Below are positions 12,401 to 26,300 of a stretch of DNA of 64,000 bases, in pieces (the stretch's first letter is position 1; each line of letters starts with the position of its first letter). The DNA is from Valencia hispanica. Lineage: Eukaryota > Chordata > Actinopteri > Cyprinodontiformes > Valenciidae. The stretch spans positions 33,078,349 through 33,142,348 of the forward strand of contig OY747721.1 of assembly GCA_963556495.2 (NCBI GenBank). The letters run 5' to 3'. The notes under the pieces were generated by a model. It was not told where the DNA came from. It saw only the letters and a list, made by a program, of their open reading frames with translations, and did not search any database. A program made the translations under genes and the position numbers.

Positions 12401-15400
12401 GTGTTTTCAAACTGGCTTTGACCTATGACATTTTGAGTGCGAATGCGAAGCCCCTCCCAGTTGAGCTGAGTAGGAAGCCGGGTCAGCACAGAGCGCAAGT
12501 GCTCCAGGTCGTTCACTACGACGCACAGCTGGAAAGGAAAGGAAAGAAAAAAACTGAGACACGTGGATGAACATTTTCAGGGGAATTGTTTCTTCTGAAT
12601 GAGCATGTGCTTACCATGTTGATGGCACTGCTGTGGTCAGAGTTCTCAGACAGCACCCGGACCCTCTCCTTTAGGAGGTGACAGTAAGTCACTATGATCT
12701 TACAGACATCCTGAAAACATAAACGTAGCAGAAAGAGAGAAAAATCGGGCTTTCAGTTGTGCTAATTTAACCAGTAACATAAAAAGGCCATTTTAACAGC
12801 TGAGTACAGTACCTCAGTTAGTTTGACCATGAGCATGAAAGCCTCCTCGGGGTCAGGCCACGACAGCTGCTCCCATAGCTGGCAGATTGGCTGGATACAT
12901 GCTACCAAGTCCACCGCTGACGAGCTGTGCTTTATGGGGACTGCACCAGTTTGCAGTGGCTGGAGCTGAGTGGACAACCTGGGTTTAGTTATATGTTCAG
13001 GTAACTACTTGTTGAAGCAGTGGCGGGGTTTTTTTTGCCCTTCCTTCTGCTCCTTCAAAGGATTCAATTCAATTCAGTTTGTTTATATAGCGCCGATTCA
13101 CAACAGACGTAATCTAAAGGCACTTTACAAGATGAAAATTACCGACAGGTAGAAAGGAGGCGTGAAAAATAAATAAATCTATCAATCATACAATAATACA
13201 ATCATAAAAACATTCCAATCAGTTTAAAAGTTTTCCATTTAAGGGATCCGAGCAGATTGCATCGAGTCATTGACTTGAGGTTGTGCCCCGTTCATGAAAA
13301 CTCCAACCACAGCAATTCTTCATACTGAGCAAGCAAGATCAATATTAGGGGTGTGTTGATTCACTATTTAATAAATTAATTGCGATGCGAAACGTGCCAA
13401 ATCGATATTGATTCATAAGTGTTCAAAATCAATTCTGTTGGCGTGCCACCTGGACATTTTAGGGGATGAGCCTACAGAAACGTGATGGTGGAGGCAAGTG
13501 TTTCAGCCATGTGTCGTGAAAACTTAAACATCCGTTTAAATTCACACGTTCAAACTAAGGATGGACCAATATCAACATTTTGGCCAATACCGATATTCAA
13601 TATTAATACTGCCGAAATGACTGATAACCGATATTTACTGATATTATAGCCATCCGTCCGTCCGTCCATCCATTATCTTCGGCTTATCCGGGATTGGGTC
13701 GCGAGGGCAACTCAAGCCCCCAATCAGAGTCTAACTTTGCCCACATTTCCTGTTTGAAAAAAAGGAGGCATTGCCTGGTGGAACAGCAAACGCTCGGGGG
13801 GGAGAGGGCTGGGCGTGGTATGGGCTGTGATTGACATGTTGACAGCAACGCTGCTGCAGTGGCCCAGACACAGACAGCGAGAAAGATGGTGAGCAACGTG
13901 AGCTTATATATATATATATATATATACACTCAACACAAATATAAACGCAACACCTTTGTTTCTGCTCCCATTTTTCATGAGATGGACTTAACGATCTAAA
14001 ATTCATTCCAGATACACAATATTACCATTTCTCTCAAACATTGTTCACAAATCAGCCTAATTGTGTGATAGTGAGCACTTCTGCTTTGCTGAGATAATCC
14101 ATCCCACCTCACAGGTGTGCCACATCAAGATGCTGATCTGACATCATGATTAGTGCACAGGTGTACATTATACTGCCCACAATAAAAGGCCACCCTGGAA
14201 TGTGCAGTTTTGTCTCACAGCAAAATGCCACAGATGCCACAAGCATTGAGGGAGCGTGCAATTGGCATGCTGACAGCAGGAATGTCAACCAGATCTGTTG
14301 CTCGTGCATTGAATGTTCATTTCTCCACCATAAGCCGTCTCCAAAGGCGTTTCAGAAAATATGGCAGTACATCCAACCGGCCTAACAACCGCAGACCACG
14401 TGTAACCACACCAGCCCAGGACCTCCACATCCAGCAGGTTCACCTCCAAGATCGTCTGAGACCAGCCACTCAGACAGCTGCTGAAACAATTGGTTTGCAT
14501 AACCAAACAATTTCTGCACAAACTGTCAGAAACCGTCTCAGGGAAGCTCAACTGCATGCTCGTCGTCCTCATCGGGGTCTTGACCTGACTCCAGCTCGTC
14601 GCCGTAACAGACTTGAGTGGGCAAATGCTCACATTCGATGCCGTCTGGCACGTTGGAGAGGTGTTGGAGAGATTCACGGATGAATCTCGGTTTACATTGT
14701 TCAGGGCAGATGGCAGACAGCGTGTGTGGCGTCGTGTGGGTGAGCGCTTTGCTGATGTCAATGTTGTGGATCGAGTGGCCCATGGTGGTGGTGGGGTTAT
14801 GGTATGGGCAGGCATCTGTTATGGACGAAGAACACAGGTGCATTTTATTGATGGCATTTTGAATGCACAGAGATACCGTGATGAGATCCTGAGGCCCATT
14901 GTTGTGCCATACATCCATGAACATCCCCTCATGTTTCAGCAAGATAATGCACGGCCCCATGTTGCAAGGATCTGTACACAATTCTTGGAAGCTGAAAATG
15001 TCCCAGTTCTTGCATGGCCAGCATACTCACCGGACATGTCACCCATTGAGCATGTTTGGGATGTGCTTGACCGGCGTATACGACAGCGTGTACCAGTTCC
15101 CATTAATATCCAACAACTTCGCACAGCCATTGAAGAGGAGTGGACCAACATTTGACAATCTGATAAACTCTATGCGAAGAAGACGTGTTGCACTGCATGA
15201 GGCAAATGGTGGTCAGTCCAGATACTGACCGGTTCTGAGTCCCCAGACCCCCAATAAAGCAAAAAACTGCACACTCCAGGGTGGCCTTTTATTGTGGGCA
15301 GTATAAGGTACACCTGTGCACTAATCATGATGTCAGATCAGCATCTTGATGTGGCACACCTGTGAGGTGGGATGGATTATCTCAGCAAAGCAGAAGTGCT

Positions 15401-15544
15401 CACTATCACACATTTAGACTGATTTGTGAACAATGTTTGAGAGAAATGGTAATATTGTGTATCTGGAATGAATTTTAGATCTTTAAGTCCATCTCATGAA
15501 AAATGGGAGCAGAAACAAAGGTGTTGCGTTTATATTTTTGTTGA

Positions 15545-15576
<32 letters not shown>

Positions 15577-17319
15577 CTTTCTGAGTGCCCATGTATCCCT
15601 AACCCTCTGATCCCAGAATCGCCCCTGGTGAATCAGCAGACCCCTAATTAATATTGTTACAATGCGTGGAACGTTTGTACCACACTGGACTAGGAGGCAT
15701 ATCGCCTGTCATCAAAAACCGCCACTGACTGAAAGACTCTGGATAATGACCTGGTCAACCTGCACAGCCCTCATCACCCGGTCCTGAGTTGTGCTGAACG
15801 CCTGGTTGAGCCAGTACGGCAGAGCCTCCCTGAAATCTTCATGAAAGTTTATCAACCGGAGATCTCCCCTGAAAAAACAACAACAACAAATTCTTTATGT
15901 TTTACATCACATGTTCTGTTGAATGTAGAGTATGACAGGGGCTTCTGATGTGTTAGAATGGCCCAGTCAAAGTACCTAAAAAAACACTGTGAATCTATGG
16001 CAAGACTTGGAGATTCATGTTTAGTGATGCTCCTAACCTAATCTGACTGAGCGTGGGCTGTTCTGAAACGAAATACGCAACGCTGTTAGAAACATACCCT
16101 CAAAATGATTTGACACTGCACTTGCAGTGAAAGGTTGTTTTGCAAAGTATGGAATTAGGGTGGGTTGAATACAAATGCACACCCACACTGTTTGTATTTC
16201 TAGCTGGCAAAAAAAGAAAGAATAAAAGAAAAACATATGTGTAAAGCCAAACCAAAAAAAGGAAAATGATGAATCATCTTTCTTGCACTTACAATGATTC
16301 CCTACTGTGCAGTTGTCCATCACATACAGTCTCAATAATGTACAATGACGTTTGTGGTCGTAGGACAAAATGCGAACAAGTTCATTAGATTAGAAGAAAC
16401 CTGAAGAAACTCTTTTAACACTAGCTGTTAGGTTAGATTAAAATGTTTTTTTACATGATCAGAAAAACAGGCTCTCATGATTTCAGACCTTCTCTGCAGG
16501 AAGGCCTTGTCTTTGTGGATGGCCTGCAAGCTCAGATAGACAGGAAACAAGCTTTTGGCGAGGTTCAATTCCATTTGGCCCACCATCATGGATAAGGTTT
16601 TTTTCACTTCCTTTGCAAGCTTTGGAGAACAAGAACAGGTAAAAGTGAGTAAAATGAGAGGCAATCAATAAAGACGAAATTACGAGTTAAGTGGGCATCA
16701 GCAAAACATGTTCCATTTGCTTCTTACCAGGGAGTCAAACTTCTGATAGACAACAGTGAAAACATCGACTTGCACAGCACTACAATAAAGAGAACAGCTG
16801 ATTAATACAGGAGATAAACACTTTAGTCATGTTGGGTTTTATCACAACAGTAGCCACATATAGTGCAGGTGGAAGTTACAGTGTTTGTCATGAGAGAAGG
16901 CAAATTTGGCAGATGACAGTAAAAGAAAAAAAATCTTTCGTTGCTCCTCTCACCTGACGAAAACTCTGTTCCACACATCCTTGTTGTGTTTTATGTCTTC
17001 CTGCACTTCTGAGATCAGCCTAGAGAGGGCGCTCCCGATCTCTGTCAGGTCCTGTGTTTTTAGCGGAGTACACAAATTAATCAAACCCCCATTTCCACAG
17101 TGTAACAATTGAAATTCATAAGCACAAATGTGCTCTTATTAATCAGAACAGAGATCAAATCTATACAAAATAATTCCCAATTATGGTCAAATATAGACTG
17201 CAGTTTTTTATGTGTAAAGGAATTGAGAACCATGTATAATTTCTCCTCCACTTCCACGGACTAACTTAGTATGGGTTTATCACAGAAAACAAGGTACATT
17301 GAAGACTACTGTTTTCCTG

Positions 17320-17367
<48 letters not shown>

Positions 17368-20300
17368 ACTTTACCTTTGTCATTGGTTGATGCAAACCCT
17401 TTTTGATGGTAAACCACTCCTCTGTACCTGTCTGATATAAAAGTCATATTTTGAGATGACTGATTTCCGTAAATGGAAAAGTGCACTCTAAAATGTAATC
17501 GGAAAAAGGTGCTTCACCTGTATAGCATCATTGACGCCATCATGAAGCTCAAAGTGGGCTGGGTTGAGTTTCTGAAAAGCCTGGGTCTTACAGAGCTGGA
17601 CCAAGATCCTGGATAAAATAATAAAAATAAAAAAACGCTTATTGCATAAGATGTGTTCAAAACTAAAACACCCGTGTTACAATGTGCTTTCCAACAAGAC
17701 ATACCTGAGCAGTGTGTGTAATTTTGGAGTTGTACTGGGAGTTGGGGGGAAGATGTCTCTGTATTTGGAAACCAAAAAGAGTCCATATTGCAGGAAACCA
17801 TGAAGAGAATCCCCAAGTTCCTGTTTCTATCAACAGAAAGTAACACCTTACACAACTCCCATCTGTGCTGAAATCTCAACTTTTAGTTTCTTCAGCGCTC
17901 TCACATCAAGCCCACATCCAGAAGTGATAATACAGCTAGTTCAAATGAACTACCAATGTAAACAGCTTCTTTTGAATGTAGAAAACGGAAACCTTGTAGA
18001 TACGATCAGGTTTTAGTGTGCTGCACGAAATAGGAAGTACTCAGATCCTTTTCTTTAATGCATATATTCCTAGGACTGACATAGGTGTGCCTCTCAAATG
18101 TAGTACATTCAAAGTTTAAAATGTTTTTGTTATATCATGCGACAGTTTGTTGTGCATGTATACCTGCTGGTAGGGCAGCTCCTGCTGATGCCAGTGGTAC
18201 TCTATGCTGGTGAGCTGATGGAACAGCACAGACGAGTCCACCTCTAAACTCTGGTACAGTTTACTGTAGGCCACCCACTTCCTAGCAGGGGTAAACACAA
18301 TCATAATAAGACTTGTTCTGAGCAGGCATAAGACAGAAAGCTAACACATATTGCTGTAATAACCAAGCTATGTGGTTGATGGGTTTCTTAAAATGATTTC
18401 GCAACCTTTAATGTGCATGCGTTACAGAGACAACTGCTTGTTTTGAAAAGTGTTACGTAAAAATAAGTATAAGAGCTCATCGAAAAAAGAGCCCTTCAGA
18501 CTAAAAGTGACTATATGGCGTCCAAAGCAACACATAATACTGTCTTTATAGCCTTTTCCCCTCCAAGTGTGATTTTGTTGAGTATTTGTAAGTAGTTTGT
18601 GCCTCAGCTACTATATGGGGTCCTTAGCAACATATAACACACACTTTATAGCGTTTTCCCTTAGGTGTGGTTTTGGGTGGTATTTATGAGTAGTCAGTGT
18701 CTCAGATGGAGAATCAAGGAGAAGTTTCCACGTGGGAGGCTCATGATCAAAAACAGCTCAAACTAAAACAGTCGTATCAAAAGAAGCACTCCCCCCCGCC
18801 CCCCCATCCCCATGTTGTTATCTAATTCTAACCTTCGGTACTTTTCCAATAAAATGTCTGTTAATGAGACGCATGGCTGTGTTTGTGCTGTCAAGAGACA
18901 GTGGCGCATGCGCAATTAATTTTGCTGTGCATATGCTCCAACCGTGGCTCTCTGAGACAGATCAGAAGAGTGGAGGTGGGTGGATACAGGCTTCATGTCG
19001 GATCAACCCCAAAATTTAATCAGTTGCTCCTGGTCCCATTCTGGACATTTCTTGAGCATTTCACCGAAATCCGTCCAGAATTTTTTGAGTTATGTTGCTA
19101 ACAGACAGACAGACAGACAGACGGGCACGAAAACAATACATCCTGGTGGAGGTAACATAATAGGTTAATGCTATTTTAAAGGGACCTTTTTTTTTTACCG
19201 GACTCATTTTTGAGAATTTCTGGACTATCCCTTTAAACTGTTTTACACTTTAATTTAAATGCCATTTAGTTTTTTACACGCAATTTGCTGAACATGAGCT
19301 TTTACTCAGTGTGACTAAAATAGAATTTGGTCGTGTTGCTGAAAGGGTTTCAAATTTGAAGTTTCTCTGAGAAGAAATTAGCTGGTCTCTCTACAACAAC
19401 CATCACAGCATAGTCCACAGGATTCAGGAAGATTGTGTAAGAAATGCTAAAAAAATCTCACACCTTCATTTGGTGTAGTTCAACCACCCAGTGGACATTT
19501 AAAAGAACTGCCTTGTATTAAAGAGCCTCCCTAATATCAGCTTGTTGCTTTGTATATATGATACAATAGTAGTACAGAAATAAAATGGAGACTAAGACAA
19601 GGCAAGGCAACTTTTATTTGTATAGCACACTTTCAACAACAAGGCAATTCGAGGGGCTTCAAGGGACTACAATCTGCTGTTGTGGTTACACAGACCCAGA
19701 GGGAGGACTTTATTTTTATTTTTTTACATCACATCAAGAGTAAATCATGAGTATAGATGATATCACTTCATCTTTTTGTTTTACTTTCTCTCTTTGGCTT
19801 GCTGGATCATCTATAAGCGAACCACAAGGGTGCAAGTTTTACTGAAATCCCTGTTTTCAGGTAGACCAAAGTTGCTTGTTTGGCACCAGAGGCCGGATGC
19901 GCTTACAAAAATTAACCAGACAATCTGCTGCTCCATTCTTGCAAGAACCACTACTGCTCTGGTGTGACAGTGTCCCAGGATGATCCTGACTGCTAAAAAC
20001 AGCTGGTAAAAAATGTTGCCTGCTTGTAAGGACTTCACACAATCCTTCAAACAAGAGCTGCACGTAAAATGAGATTTAGAGCCTTAAAAACAGCAGTCAA
20101 GTTGTGCATGGTGAACATGCCCTTCTACAAGATCATATGATTTACCAGTTCACAGTTTGTACAGAGATTATGGTTTAAACAAGGATCAGTTCTAATTTTC
20201 TGTGGTTGAATCTTAGAGGGGTGAAGAAAAACTGCAGTATTTTCTTTGCGAACTCAATCCTACATTTTCTGTATCGACTCAAGCCATTTCTGGATTGCAG

Positions 20301-23300
20301 ACGAGGGTAGTGGGTGTCGCTAAATGTTCATTCAGGAGGAGTGAAAGCAGCGAGTCAATGACTCGATCCAATCTGCTGGGTTTCCTTAGATAGAAAACTT
20401 TTAAACTGATTTGAATAATGAACAGAAGGATTAACTAGAATGTATGTACAATTGCATTGAAATGACTTTTCTTGTAAAGTGCCTTGAGATATCTGTTGTG
20501 AATTGACACTATATAAATAAAATTAATTGAATTGGATGGTTGGGTGGGTGGGGCGTGAGGATATGTGGAATTAAAAGCAGAAAAGCATGATGATAAAAAA
20601 AGACCTATTTCTTTATGCTATTTCTTACATTTACCATTTTAACAAGATTCTAATTTGTCTATATGTTGTTAGAAAGGCCTCAAATCGGTTAATATTTCAC
20701 CCCCAAAACTTTGGTGTTATTCTTAAATTGTGGACATGGGTCGCACAAAATCATTCCCAGAGACAAAAGTGGCCTGCAAGTCTCATCTTGGAGATGTTAA
20801 GCATACATTGTTGCATGACATGGTCGGATCAAGTGGTTGATTTGTGAAAGGCCAAAGTGGTTCGATGAGTACGGTAGTTAGAATCTAATTACACATGGTC
20901 CAAACAAATCCAATTTAATCCAATTCGCCATTGGTGAATTCATGCAAATTACAATGTCAGTGTTTGCTCCACATTTGGTCTAATCAAAGGTCTGTAAAGG
21001 GAAAACAGTGCTTACGCCAGATCTTGCAGAAAAGGAGAGAGATCGTTCTGTGTAGCGTAGAGTTCAAGCAGAGTCTGAGCCTCACCACACAACGCCCCTT
21101 TCCATGGAGCAGAGCTCTGCGTGAGAAAACATCCAACTGGGGTTAAAAAGGAGGAAAAAAAGGCTGAATTTGAAACAAAATTGAGAGAAAGTGTGTGTTG
21201 CACCTGTTGCTTGGAGATGTAAGCTTGGACAAACTGCTGCAGAATCCCACAGTAGTTGGTGTAGGGACTGCGACCGGCGCTCAGAGTCCCATCTCTCTGC
21301 CAATGACACAAAAACACATACAGTGAAGGTTCTGATAGCTGCTACAAACATGCAGGTTTCCAGTGCCTGGTGAAAGTATTCACAGCCTGTGAACTTTATG
21401 AATCTCACTTTTATGGAAGAATCAGAGGAGAATAAATTTACCTTTAAAGCCTACATAAAAAAAAAACCCACACAACACACACAATGTGTGTTGGAAAGTT
21501 AATTTCCCTGAGCACACCATCCCCATGGTGGAACATGGTGGGGCATGCTGGAATAAGCAATTTGACAAAATGTGAAAAAGTTCAAGGGGTATAAATACTT
21601 TTGCAAGAAACTATTCACAATTCTATTCGCAAAATACTATGTTGTCCAACAAGGTTCTAACAGCGATGTGAGTCAGGATGGGTTTCAGGGGAAATTCTTT
21701 TACAGCTTTGTGGATGAACTGGAGGAAGAGGTGACACTGGCCACGATTAGGATACGTCTCCGTTCTGGGCTCCAGGTTGTACCAGTGGTCCTCAGTGCAG
21801 TGGAGATCCTATAATGTTGTGACACAATTGGGTTTTAGACTAAACAGACATCTAGAGTAAAATGAGGGAATAAATTAGGAGTTTTTACTACCTGTAGTTT
21901 TAAGACTATATTTCCCAAAAAGTCATCCGTGCCTTTCTCCTTTTTGGCCTCCTTGATCATCCTAAGCAGAGCATTGGTCAGGAAAGCGGTAGCACTAGTC
22001 AGATTGGATTATTTAAGCCATTAAATAAGTACACAGAAAGTTTATTACCTTCTTAAACTATTGAAGTTGGTTTTAATATCTTCCAGTTTCTGAGTGAGAG
22101 ACACCTCTTCATCCTTGTCCCTGCAGTGGAAGAACAGAAAGTGAACGTACCGGAAGGTTTAATAACAGCAGGCAAATTGAAGCTTTTTGTGCTCTTCTTA
22201 CCACATTTCAAGGTGGAAAGTAGTCCTGGTCAGATCTCCAAACTCTCTAAAGAAGAAAGAAATAGCTAAAAAGCACTTTCTGCAATTGTTTAGAAACGTG
22301 TCACAAATGTGAACTCACAGTACAAAGGTTTGGTTCCAAATGGGGTTCAAGGTTTGCTTTTTGATATCGGTTTGGTAGATTTTCTCATGGGATACTGTGC
22401 CCTTTACAACATATTTGCTGGGTTTGGCTTTCGCACGGCTGCTCTTTTTCTCCTCCTCCTCCTCCTCCAGTATCATCAGGAGGCAGTAGGGGTCACTAAA
22501 ACCTGGTGGAAACACATTCAAATCCATTCTTTAAAGTTGGTCAAAAAGTTTACCAGTTTACGTCGAAAAGACTCTTCCAGTCAAATTCACATTCAATTTT
22601 CGGCATCTTAAAAATACATTTTTAAGTATTAATGTTATCAAAACTAAACATGGGAAAAGAAGCTATTAGTAACTTGATGCTTCTTCTACTGACATTTAGT
22701 ATTTTAGTGATACAAGGAAATGTAGAGGGCTTATTGTTTCCGATGATTCTGGAGGCTGTTCAAACATCAGCTAGGTTATAAACTCACTGTCCACTCTACC
22801 ATGCCACCAATTCAGTTACCTGTTAACATAAATGACGAATGAGTCAATTGCACGGCAGCAACCCAATGCATTTAGGCATGACATTAAACCACAGTATCAG
22901 AACAGGAAGGAACGGGAATTTAAGTGATTCTGAACTTGGTATGGTTGTTGGTGTCAGACAGAATGATCTGAATATTTCAGAAACTGCTGATCTACTGGGA
23001 TTTTCACTCACAACCAAAAAAGGGTCTGACAAAAAGAAATGAAATTTGTGTGAACAAAAACACCTTGGGAATGGGCATACTGGTTCCAGATAATGAAGAG
23101 GAAACTCTAGTTTAAGGCTTGGTCACAATGATCCGTACGAGCGGCTGTAAATACCCTACAAATGATTTGGACCATTTCCTACTGTTTCCTTAAGGCAAGC
23201 CTCATAAGAATCATAGTTCGTAAGTTTGTGGTCAGATTAATGGTCTTGTCCAAGATTTTCTTTGAATGCGCCACGAAGCCCCCTCTTCATAGGGCCTCTG

Positions 23301-26300
23301 TACGATTGCCTTATGAACAACCGAAGAACAAAGCACCATGTTTGTGGATTCTAGCATTTAGGGTCAGGAAACCATTCCAGAATCCCACATTCCTACAGGG
23401 CCCATAAGTATTCTGCAACTACACAATAATTTTATCTTGGAGGGCCTTTGCAGCGTTCCTATGAACGGCATACAAACAGAGATTTGTTCAGCGTTCATAT
23501 GAACACCCCCCCAACCCCCACCCACCGAAAGCCTTAGGGTCTTCCTACCAACGTCTTGAGATGGCTGTGAGTTGCTCATAGGGGTGCTGAACGGCCGGCC
23601 ACCTTACAAAAATTTTTTTGTAAGATGGCTGTAGGTAAGCCACAAGAAATTTCCAAGGCACCTTCATGAAGAATATTAGAACTTTGTAGCCAATGTACGA
23701 TAGAAACCCACTTCATTTTCACAAGAATGCCTCAAGTTGCTCTTGCAAACTTAACGGCAGCAGTGCCAACTTCATAAAAAGGCTGTAGGAAACCATGCCC
23801 CGCTCTACAAATGTCTACAAACTCCATATTTTTTACAAACTGGGAAATTCGTATGAACCGTAAGAACCTTTGTGAACTTGGCTTAAAATAGCCGCTTGTT
23901 ACAACCAAGGGATGCAGAATACCATCTATGTATGTACAGCAAGTTTAAACTTGAAGACGATGAGCTGCAGCAGAAAACTACACTGCATGGTATTCCTGTC
24001 AGCTGAATCTTGAGCATTCAGGTTTTTGGGGTCGAAATTTGGCAACAACATGAAAGCATGGATACATCTTTTGTGGTATCAACAGTCAAGGTTGTTGTAA
24101 GTGGTGTAATGGTGTGGGATATTTTCCTGGCACATTTTGGGGCCCTAAGACCAACTCTGCATTGTTAAAATGCCACAGTCTACCAAAGTGTTGACAATGT
24201 CACAACACTCTTCTGATGGCTACTTCCAGCAGGATAATGCACCATGTCACAAAGGTCAGCTACAGTATGTTGGACGAGGACATTCCCATCATGGATATGG
24301 ACCTAATGTGGTGCACAAAGCAAACCAGTGATGGCTAAGACTTAATTTGTAAGAAGCTGATACATCTAGAAGCATTAGACAGTATTACCATCACCTAAAT
24401 TAATTTAATAGAGGTTACATTTTGTGTTTGTATGAAGCCTTCTTGTCTAATCATGTAAATGTCCTGATGTAGATGTTACAGTGGGCTGATGTTAGAGCCA
24501 ATGGGTGCACAAAGGTCACCTTGCACAATGTTGTAATGAGAATTTGCTAATCTTCCTTTTACCCTTCATGGGATTACCTGTGTAGCAATATTTATTTCAG
24601 TGAATTTTGCATATAGTAAATTTTCTACACTCATCAAGCACCTTGGGTCATGAACAATCTATTTTTCTGGTAATGTTGACTTCAAAATAACAAGTCAACA
24701 AGACAAACACACAGGCACGAGTCCTAAAGATTTAACTTTAGTAACTGAATAACAAGCACCCCTGCGGCATGCAGCTCAGTTGGAAGTCTTCATTCCAAAC
24801 TAGGCAAAGGCTAGTTATGAAGGTATACCACAGAAAGTTTTGGCGTGACCACAGATTTTTCAGACGGTGGGAAACATAGAGTGCTTTAGCACTGCCAGTC
24901 AGCTGGCTGAAAGATGATTACATTAACTTTCCCTTTGCTGGATAAAAACATAAATTCAGCTGTTTGAAAACAGTTTCAGTCAAAAAGACCACAGACAGTC
25001 ATGGCGTGGAAACCAGAGGAGCACCACCCATCACACACCAATAAACTGCAGTTAGCAAACTACAAAGCATGTCTGTTAAGCAGCTGATGGCAGGCTAGCC
25101 ACCTCAGCAGAAGAACCATCCATCCATCTGTCCATCCGTCCGTCCATCCATCCATCCTTCCGTCCGTCCTCCATCCCATATTTCAGAAATGCCAAGATCT
25201 TGACTGTAAGAACTCACCACTGACGTCTTTTCCTAGAATTTCCTTAGCTTCCTTAACGGTGACCATCAGGCAGTACACCGGCGGCTGTTGGGGGTTTCAT
25301 GATTTGTCAGATACTTAAGAAATGGAACAGTATCAACAATGCCAATGACTCAGCTTCCTGCACATGGTGAGCTAAGATTTTTCATATTAAATCTATAAAT
25401 AGATGTTGGGGTCTCAAACGGTTAATTGAATGGAAAGAAACATGGTCATTTCCTTTTCTCACCTCCGTGTTCTGTACTTTCTCCATCAGAGTGTCGTGCT
25501 CGTCCTCTGTCATAGTGAAAGCCTGGTAGATGGAAAGGAAAGAACCGCCAGTCATCGCCCAAACCATGCCTGTTGTTACGTGCTAAAGGGAGATTACCTC
25601 CTGGATGTAGTGGTGAAGCTGGCTGTCTGTGAAGACCTCAGCTGACGCCGGTTTACCCAACTTATGAGCGATAGTGTACAACAGCTCTTTGTACAGGGGC
25701 TTTAGCTATGAACAGAAATGAAACTTTGTAACAGTTCAGGTGGTACAATGCCATTTTGTTCCATGTAAAACAAAGAGATGAGATTACCTCCATCTCCTTG
25801 TGTCGTCTTGCTTTGGCCTCTGGATTTTCATCTTCTTTTAAATCCTGAAGCAACAAAAAGAGCAGTTCGCTGCCTATCCTACAGAGGCCAAGGCTAGTCT
25901 AAGATATTTGTACACTAAGCTCCTAGAGTGTTACTCACCCTCCTGTCTCTCTGTCTCCTCGTCATTCCGAGTTTACGTGAATGGACAGGGGAAAACTGTT
26001 AAGAGGCAGAAAAAAGAAGTTAAAAATGGTCTTCTTTCAAACTTTTATTCCTATTCTGTGACTTGTGATATGCTAAAAAAATAATAACAGTTTTTAATAT
26101 TGATAAGTTTTAAGTATATTTCAGAAAAGCTAGTTTCTTTGATAGCCAGGTGGTGGATTTGGAATATGGAGGCATGAGACGGTTTATTGTGCAACAATAC
26201 CACGGTTTCCCAGTATCACTGTATTTATGTCGAATTTAAAAACAAAAATAAATACTTAATAAATACTTAATAAAGACTTAATAAAGGACTCTTATTTACC

